A DNA stretch of 64,000 nt from Portulaca oleracea. Its lineage: Eukaryota; Streptophyta; Magnoliopsida; Caryophyllales; Portulacaceae. Below the pieces are notes generated by a model. The model saw only the letters and a list, made by a program, of their open reading frames with translations, was not told the DNA's origin and ran no database searches. This document shows positions 57,634 through 64,000 of this stretch, in pieces; position 1 is the stretch's first letter, and every line of letters begins with the position of its first letter. A program made the position numbers and the translations under genes. The stretch covers positions 10,313,190 to 10,377,189 of the forward strand of contig CM055887.1 in assembly GCA_029582165.1 (NCBI GenBank), written 5' to 3'.

Positions 57634-60600
57634 TGTTAAGGTCAATCTCAACCTAATTAAGGTTGAGAAAGGTAAAAAGGAGAACTTAGAACCTAATTTC
57701 CAAAATTTTCTGAGGAAAATCCGGTAGAAATCCCTTTGTAATATGAACGTTTCCCAGGCTTAAACCCTTACATCCCTGTAAATAAAACAAAATAAACCAA
57801 AAACAAACTCAACGGCCACACGCCAGAGTATATCTCGAGCCATACGCTCGGATACAATCTAAATGCATCAACAATCCAAGCATTCCAGAAATGTTTACAA
57901 TAGAATTCGAATTACAAAGCAGTTACTCTCTAAATACATGAACAACTAGGAATACTTCAATCTCTAGATAACTGGTCAGCTCCTGATCTTCATATTGACT
58001 TGTAAGGGGGAGGGAAAGAAGGGGCATGAACAAACTACAGCTCAGTGGGTAACTTGTACCCTGGAACAACCATTCAGATTCAGGCCACCTAATATAGGAG
58101 TCAATTTTATTCTGTATTCACCCAAGTACAATCAAAATATAAATGCATCTCTTCGTCACTTCATAACTTATCAAGTGAGAAACTAGGTATAAGGTTTACA
58201 TTCAAGCATTATATGTCTCCTGTAAAGTAACTGAACAATCTCCTATCTTCCAAATTAACTACAGGGGAGTGGGGTAACCATTTTAGTCATGAAAACGGCC
58301 AGAAAGCCATTAGAGGGGCATTTCAAGTACTCTAGCGCTCTAGTAGGCTGCAACCAACTTAATACACTCCATCTTCCTAACATAGTGGTCCCTTAAGTAA
58401 TTCATACACTCCGCTTAGCCTCCAAGGTCAACAATTAAGGCAAGATTCACGTATAATGCATCGGTCTAATTAAAAGACACACACAAGGAGCTCCAATATC
58501 ACATATATATAAATCATTAATAACAAAGCAAGTTCTTTAATTAAATCACAAGACTCTTTTCAAAACTTAGCTTGAACAAGTTCAAATACACTTCATAATT
58601 TAGCATTTCTCAAGTAGCATTCCATTCATACTTCAAAACCTTTCAAAATCATTCTAAATAAGAACATAACACCTTCAATGTTTAAAGAGTAACTCACACA
58701 TTCAAAATACGTATTAAAGTAGTTATTCAAATTGCATTTTCCATCCCTTCATAACCATAATATAATCATTTCCAATAAACCAACGATTTCATATAATCCT
58801 TCCTTCTTTCCATTCAACGAAAATATCAATACCATGGGCGTAGGGTACTTTAAGCACTTTCCAGTCGGGGTCGGTTCCCCCTTAAGACAGTTAGTTTAAC
58901 TTCCCGGGAAATTCTAACGTCAATGAACTTTATATACCTAGCCGATTCGGTTCCTCTTTACAGGTGGTAACCCGACTTTCCAATTAGTCCACAGTACCTA
59001 GTGCAATACACCTAGCCCGAAAACCATTTCAATACTCGTAAATCACATAACAGTTCCATACCATACACTTCTCATCCAAATAGCTTTCCAAATCGTATAT
59101 AAATGCATATAAAGTAGGAATATACCCTTCATTCAAATCAAAATAGCTCAACTGGCTAATTTCCAACCTTTTTCCATTTAAGAAATCCAAAAGTTCGAAT
59201 AACTCGAATAAGTCGTCTTTAATTTACGCTAAATTCATTTAGTAAGTATTAACAATTTGGAAATGCAAATGCTTTTCAACACACCCTAAAATAATCATTT
59301 GAAAGCCTTCCTTTCGAACCAAAAATCACAAAACACCTTCCAATTACACAAACTCATAATAAAAGGGATATAAGTATTTACATAGAGACTTAAATTCACA
59401 TAAAACGGTCAACAAGCAATTTAATTTCCATTCACACTAGACTAGAGCATAATACAACATACTAGATACCTAACGACCCAATCTTACGCATAAAATCTCA
59501 TTCTTTCAGCATATAACTCATCCACGATCCATATATGCACACTTTGCTCATAAATAACCAAATTAACTCATATAACCCGCCGGACACTAGAATCAACCAA
59601 ATCAAATATTATTCTAAATTTAAATCAAACTTTGAGTATACTAACCACATATTTACTTACATAAGATTCATTTAGGTTATAATTAGCTGAATTCCCATAC
59701 AAACAACATAGCAAGGATAATACTTAACATCATCAATCAGTAATCCATTCTTTTCATCAATCAATCGGCCCAAGTATTCCAATTTCACACTTCAATCGGA
59801 GCTCCCTCCTCACATACACCGTTCTAAACTGACCTCAACGCTCAATGTTCCACCCATATACCATTCAAGTTCCAACTCGGGCCTAATTCAGCCCAACCAT
59901 TCATACACCATTAATAATTCAGGCATAGATTTTAGTATTTAAAATCTACTAATTAAACCCGAAACTTAACAGTTATTAAGAGGGAACAGAGATTACCCAC
60001 ATGATTCGATTAATCTCGGACTCAACATCTCAATTTCAGGCTTGAATTGTACGACCAAACCCATCCAAAACTAATAGGAGTTTCATCCCTGCCTCACGTG
60101 CCAACAGACCAAGCAGCCGGGCCTCAGTCACCGCCGTGTAGCCACCGTCGACATCCAAGCCACGTTGCGCCGTGCCTTCTACCGCCATCAATCAAGCGGC
60201 ACCGCCTTTACCTGTCTACTACCCCTCTTCTCTTATTCTATTTCTCATTGGTCACTAGAAGAACTAAGGAAGAAGAAGAATGGACCAGAGCCGGCGACCA
60301 CCGCCGGCGAACGGGCGGCCACCGCCATCGTCGCCTTTGTTCTCCCCTCACCGCCATATCTCTCTCTCTCTCTCTCTCTCTCTCAATCTCTCTCCCCGAC
60401 GGCCAGCGACCGACAGCTAGGCGGCGCTGCCGCCTCCTCCTCCTCCGCCTCTTCTCTTGCTCTCCCTCTGCGTTGGTTTCACATGAAAGGTAGGGCAAGA
60501 CCCCGTGTACCCCCTTCCTCTATACTTTTTCCTTTCCTCGTTTTCATTCAGTCTTATTCCTCAAATACCTAAGCCCCTTTTTGCCTCTTTTTCTTTTTAT

Positions 60601-60844
60601 TATGTCCCAAATTAATAATTACTTATCCCTTATCCTTTCTAACATCTAATAACTAAGTAAAGTAGAATATAATCAATACACATTGGGGAATTACACAACT
60701 AGTCTAATAAATAACTAAATAAATAAATACAAATATAATCACATAAACTAGAAAGTCACATAATTAATCTATAAATAGGTAACTAAACCCAAATTAAATT
60801 CTTAATCGGGGTAATTACTCTTAATAAGGCTCCTGGATCTTACA
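57634..60844. mobile_element. Probable LTR-retroelement sequence nested in the hAT element
   Basis: The segment has no protein domain, but resembles the long LTR or untranslated sequence of plant Ty3/gypsy chromoviruses. It has a GC-rich patch with CCGCCGGCGA-like words (60100..60490), a (CT)n run, and AT-rich sequence over most of its length. Possible ends are TGTTAAGG (57634) and TCTTACA (60844); the 5-bp flanks TGGGT and AGCGG do not match, so the limits are uncertain. ORFs at 60047..60572 are products of the GC-rich patch. Confidence 0.4.
60355..60384. repeat. (CT)n microsatellite
   Basis: About 30 bp of alternating C and T within the GC-rich patch of the nested LTR-like sequence. Confidence 0.93.
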
Positions 60845-61114
60845 AGCGGCCTATCGAAATGTGAATTTATTAGCAATATGGTTACATTTACTTCCATAAA
60901 TGTTATTGTAAATTTCCATTTAAGCATAAACCGTGTATAAAATGTGGTTAACCGTGTAAAATTCGATTTGGTTTAGGTTTCTAGATTTCAAAAGCGATTA
61001 ACCTCAATGCGGTTAACCGCATAATGCGATTTCGGTTTAGGTTTTCAAAACCCAAAAACTTCAAAAGCGGTTAAGCATTTCGGTTAACCGATTTTGGCCA
61101 CACCTACCGTAAGG

Positions 61115-62040
61115 TACAATGCTTTATCATGGGAGACCCCTCCTCAGGGTAAATCTTCATCTCCGAAGGTGATGACACCCTGATTAGCCGTGATGTGGGC
61201 GACCAAGGATTCTGGGGTTACCGCTATCGAGACAGTCATTTCATTGAAGCCACTCAACAACTTTTACCTATGGGATTGCGAGGCACACAGAAGCTACCAA
61301 ATAGTGACCTCTACTTTGGTCTTCTTCAATTGGGAAAAAAGAGGGTCCTTTGGAGGGGTCAGACTATCCCCATTGGTTGGAGGATTGCTAGGAACAGTCA
61401 CTGGTATGGTGGTGTTTCTGTTGTTATGGTGGCCTGAGCATGTAAGGAATGCAACCTCGGTCGAAGTGTACTCTCCCTAGTTACTGTCAACCCAATCATC
61501 GTCTGAATTCTCATACTCGTAGTCATCATCTTCATCAATGTCCCAAATGCCATTGATGGATAAATTTTCAGGAGATTGGATCATTGTTGGGATGTGAATA
61601 TGTGATGCCCCACTTCGACTATGAGAGACAATAGATCAAAGTTCATAACACCAGCGAAGATAGCGTTTGTATGTTCTGACCTGGGGCTATCCTTATTATC
61701 ATATCCTCAATCTTGTTCTTGAGAATCCAACACTTCTTAGTGTTGTCACCTTTGCAGAGGTGATAACAACAGAACTTGTTTGGATCCCAATTCTATCCTT
61801 TGACCTTGGGTTCACCACTTGGTAAGGGCAACACAAGAATCCCTTTCTTGACCAGTCTATCAAGAGCCTGAGCGTACGACACATCTAGGGGTGTGTACAT
61901 CTCATATTTTGGCACGAACGGTCCCCAACGTTGGATGAAGTTAGTCTCAACAATTTTAGGAGGGTGGCTAGGTGCACCAGTGGCCCTCCTATTGGGGCTA
62001 GATCTTTTCCAACCTGGTAAGGGCAACACAAGAATCCCTT
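61115..62040 (-). pseudogene. Ty3/gypsy relic: gag C-terminus and protease N-terminal part
   Basis: The minus strand reads YTPLDVSYAQALDRLVKKGI (gag), then a degenerate zinc motif PNKFCCYHLCKGDNTKKCWI near 61720..61790. Further on is an acidic stretch DIDEDDDYEYENSDDDWVD and, at 61115..61190, the start of the protease that continues at 57028. Several stops and frame changes occur. The first 27 bp of the relic (62015..62041) are repeated at 61823..61849. Confidence 0.8.
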
Positions 62041-62641
62041 TGCTTCATTGTGTAAACACCGGGGTTTAGTATAGTTTTTGTATACTTATAATGTAGTTTT
62101 TTTATTTATTTATTTTTATGTATTTTAGTTAGAAAATAAAGAAATAAGGGGATCCAGAGCCAAAAGACACTTGCTTTCATGCACTCTACATGCACAAGTT
62201 TGCGCGAGAACACATGCATCATTACGTGTGAAAGACCTAGCCTATTGCATGGACAATCTCTACGTAAGAAACTAGCTCCATATAGCCAAACACGCCATGC
62301 ATGAATCACATAGAAGACACATGCAAAGAAGCTCCAAGAAGTCTCAAGTTCGAAACCTCATAACAACACTCATTTGAGCTTAAATAAAGCATGCACCGTT
62401 GTTCGGTCTTATTTCGAGCCAAATTGATACCCTTAATAAAGTGTTTGTTTGTTTTATCCCCTTAACTATTAGTTATGATGAGTTTTGTGTTTTTGTAGGT
62501 TGATAAGAGAATAATTAGAAAAGGAGCCAAACATAACAAAATCCAGACAAAAAGGAGACCCAAAACCAGGAGACGCAAATCTATTGTGCCACAAATCTCT
62601 ATTGTGCCACAAATCCATAAAGTCCCCTTAACAAAGGAAGA
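62041..62641. other. Intergenic stretch
   Basis: No domain is recognisable. A short tandem repeat of TCTATTGTGCCACAAA lies at about 62580..62612. The minus frame at 62106..62309 has no motif. Confidence 0.4.
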
Positions 62642-63105
62642 TTAACATGCCCAAGTGTTATGCAACAAATCCATAGACTCTAGCAGTACATATAGTACAT
62701 TGTCCAAACATAATGATTTTTCAGAAGTAAATTTAAGAAGAACCTGCCATTTACCCAAGACTCTAGCAGTAGAAACATTAGTCATATAGAAATGTTGGTC
62801 ATTAGGAAGCTCTTCACAGTCGTGCATTAGCTCTTTATTGGCACAAAAGTGCCTTGATGTTCTACCATCCAGAATCCACTCTGTTGTGTTAGCTACCAAA
62901 CTGGCTTCCGAAGTCATCACTACACAAATTATTTCATCATCTTCAATCAGTTTGGCTTGGGGTGCAAATTGCCTAGTATGTTTCTGGTTTATTTACATAA
63001 AGCCCTTGCGATGTTTACATTAGCAGGCTTTGTGTTCTGGTTTACAGCAAACACAGAAGGTATCCTTGGTCTTTTGGATCTTATTGTATGTCTTGTTCAA
63101 TGGAG
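62642..63105 (-). pseudogene. Copia gag zinc knuckle and protease relic
   Basis: The minus strand reads KDTFCVCCKPEHKA (a CX2CX4H knuckle), then SLVANTTEWILDGRTSRHFC (protease, with the D-S-G triad changed to D-G-R), then FYMTNVSTARVLGKW and SLCLDNVLYV. The order is that of a copia gag-protease. A stop follows the knuckle. It points away from the RT relic on the opposite strand that starts about 50 bp to the right. Confidence 0.78.
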
Positions 63106-63149
63106 GCTTCTATGTTCGAGGTTTTTATATGTTGCCACCATAAAGATAT

Positions 63150-64000
63150 ACTAAGGTTGAGGAAGATCGAGTATGCAAGCTTCAACGATCTTTATATCAG
63201 CTCAGCAAGCTTCCACATAGTATAACCTTGAATAGAGCAGGTTTTTCATAAAGCCTGGATTCATTCAATCCAAGTGACTACTCGTTGTTTATCAAGGATC
63301 ATTTTAACCGAATCAGTTGTGTTTTAGTAAATGTTGATGACTTATTAGTTACAAGTAATAATGCGCAAGGAATTTAACAAGTCAAAACAACTTCATGAAA
63401 TCTTCACGGTAAAAGATCTTGGCCTCACTAGGTATTTTCTAGGCGTTGAGATAAAACGATCAAATTCAAGCAGTTTTCTCAACCAATGAATGTATATCAT
63501 AGACATTCTCACTGATGTTGGTATGACTAGAACCAAGGCAACTAAGTTTTTCTCTACCGAAAGGGTTGAAATCATGTACAGAGAAGGACACCCTTTGGCT
63601 GAACTAGACTTATATTTGACACTAACAAGACTTGATGTTCCCTAATGTAGTTCAACATCTTAATCAATTCTTACACATGCCAAAAGAACCTCATTATCAA
63701 GTTGTAGTCAATGTCCACAGATATCTTAAAGGCTCAATTAATAAAAGGTTATTTTATTCAGCTAGCATAGATTTGAAGGTGGTTGCCTACTGTGAAGCAC
63801 GCTGAGCGATTAGATGACCTTGACATTTTTGACAGTTATTGTGCTTTTCTTAAGGAGTCTATTGTTTCATGGAAGACAGAAAACAACAAAAACCAAAATC
63901 ACAAAATCTTCTGTTGAGGGTCGAGTACAAGGAAATGTCTACAAGTTCCGAACTTGAGTGGATTAGTTCAAGACTTGTAGATGTCATCTGATCTGCCTAT
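63150..64000 (+). pseudogene. Copia RT / RNase H relic, runs off the window
   Basis: The plus strand reads DRVCKLQRSLYQLSKLPH, SDYSLFIKDH, the catalytic box CVLVNVDDLLVTSNN (about 63328..63372), VFLG in another frame, VHRYLKGSINKRLFYSASID and, near the right edge, SSELEWISSRLVD. These span copia RT to RNase H with many stops and frame changes. The 3' part lies beyond base 64000. Confidence 0.82.

Larger units (their letters stand above)
57037..61106. mobile_element. hAT-like element, 4.07 kb, with perfect 8-bp target duplication
   Basis: The ends are TAGGGGTAGCCA and the inverse of TAGGTGTGGCCA. An identical 8-bp repeat, CCGTAAGG, lies outside both (57029..57036 and 61107..61114). Taking the element out with one repeat copy restores the reading frame of the gypsy protease around it, so the boundaries are secure. 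Within ~200 bp of each end are many copies of GGTTAACCG, AACCGGTT and GGTTTAGGTTT in both orientations. No hAT transposase was seen. Most of the interior (57634..60844) looks like inserted LTR sequence, so the original element was short. Confidence 0.85.

Noticed and set aside
60047..60572. Overlapping ORFs of 148 and 135 codons
   Set aside because: Translations of a GC-rich, CT-repeat patch in nested LTR-like sequence; no motif, and frames on both strands are open together.
1..64000. tRNA genes, CRISPR arrays and prokaryotic operons
   Set aside because: No tRNA A/B box pair with a cloverleaf was recognised apart from the primer site complement, no spaced identical repeats exist, and gene structure is eukaryotic.

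Overview
This is a plant nuclear window, most likely from a eudicot. The sequence is AT-rich and gene-poor, it has one host gene with GT-AG splicing, and it is full of plant transposon families: Ty1/copia with an initiator-tRNA-Met primer site, a Cassandra-like 5S-bearing LTR, Stowaway, Tourist, hAT, MULE and CACTA-like elements. The species cannot be named from the sequence.

One host gene is well supported: a two-pore (TPK/KCO type) potassium channel on the minus strand, 34103..39570. It has two coding exons separated by a 4,040-bp intron. It carries two GYGD pore filters, four membrane spans, a 14-3-3-type motif (RSKTAP) and two EF hands, the first of which is split by the intron. An 18-codon upstream ORF ends on the first main ATG in an ATGA overlap.

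Almost everything else is mobile DNA. In order: a MULE with ~90-bp TIRs (2292..3621); a fold-back MITE (4872..5217); two neighbouring MULE-type MITEs (6486..6912, 6942..7499); a hAT MITE (8039..8212); a structurally complete copia element on the minus strand with a TATCT target duplication (8568..13399); a quiet AT-rich stretch with small tandem duplications; and a degenerate minus-strand copia (about 20257..27195). That copia is opened by a solo Cassandra-like LTR (ATACT), a hAT element, and a solo LTR (TTGGG) that itself holds a Stowaway. A further solo LTR (TATGA) lies at its gag end. After that come a hAT element, a MULE with ~200-bp TIRs, the channel gene, a Tourist element, another LTR-like block, a copia/Ty3-gypsy graveyard (44490..47420), a MULE (47870..49056), a Tourist, a CACTA-like element with an RRM coding fragment (50014..51503), a MITE nest (51945..53486), an inverted-repeat element (54603..55596), a Ty3/gypsy gag-protease relic split by a 4.1-kb hAT insertion (57037..61106), and a head-to-head copia relic running off the right end.

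Many insertions can be dated relative to each other, because removing one with its target duplication restores the host reading frame or repeat. No wholly new gene system was found. The best leads are the CACTA-like element with an RRM fragment, the hAT element with GGTTAACCG-type subterminal repeats, and the stacked insertion histories.
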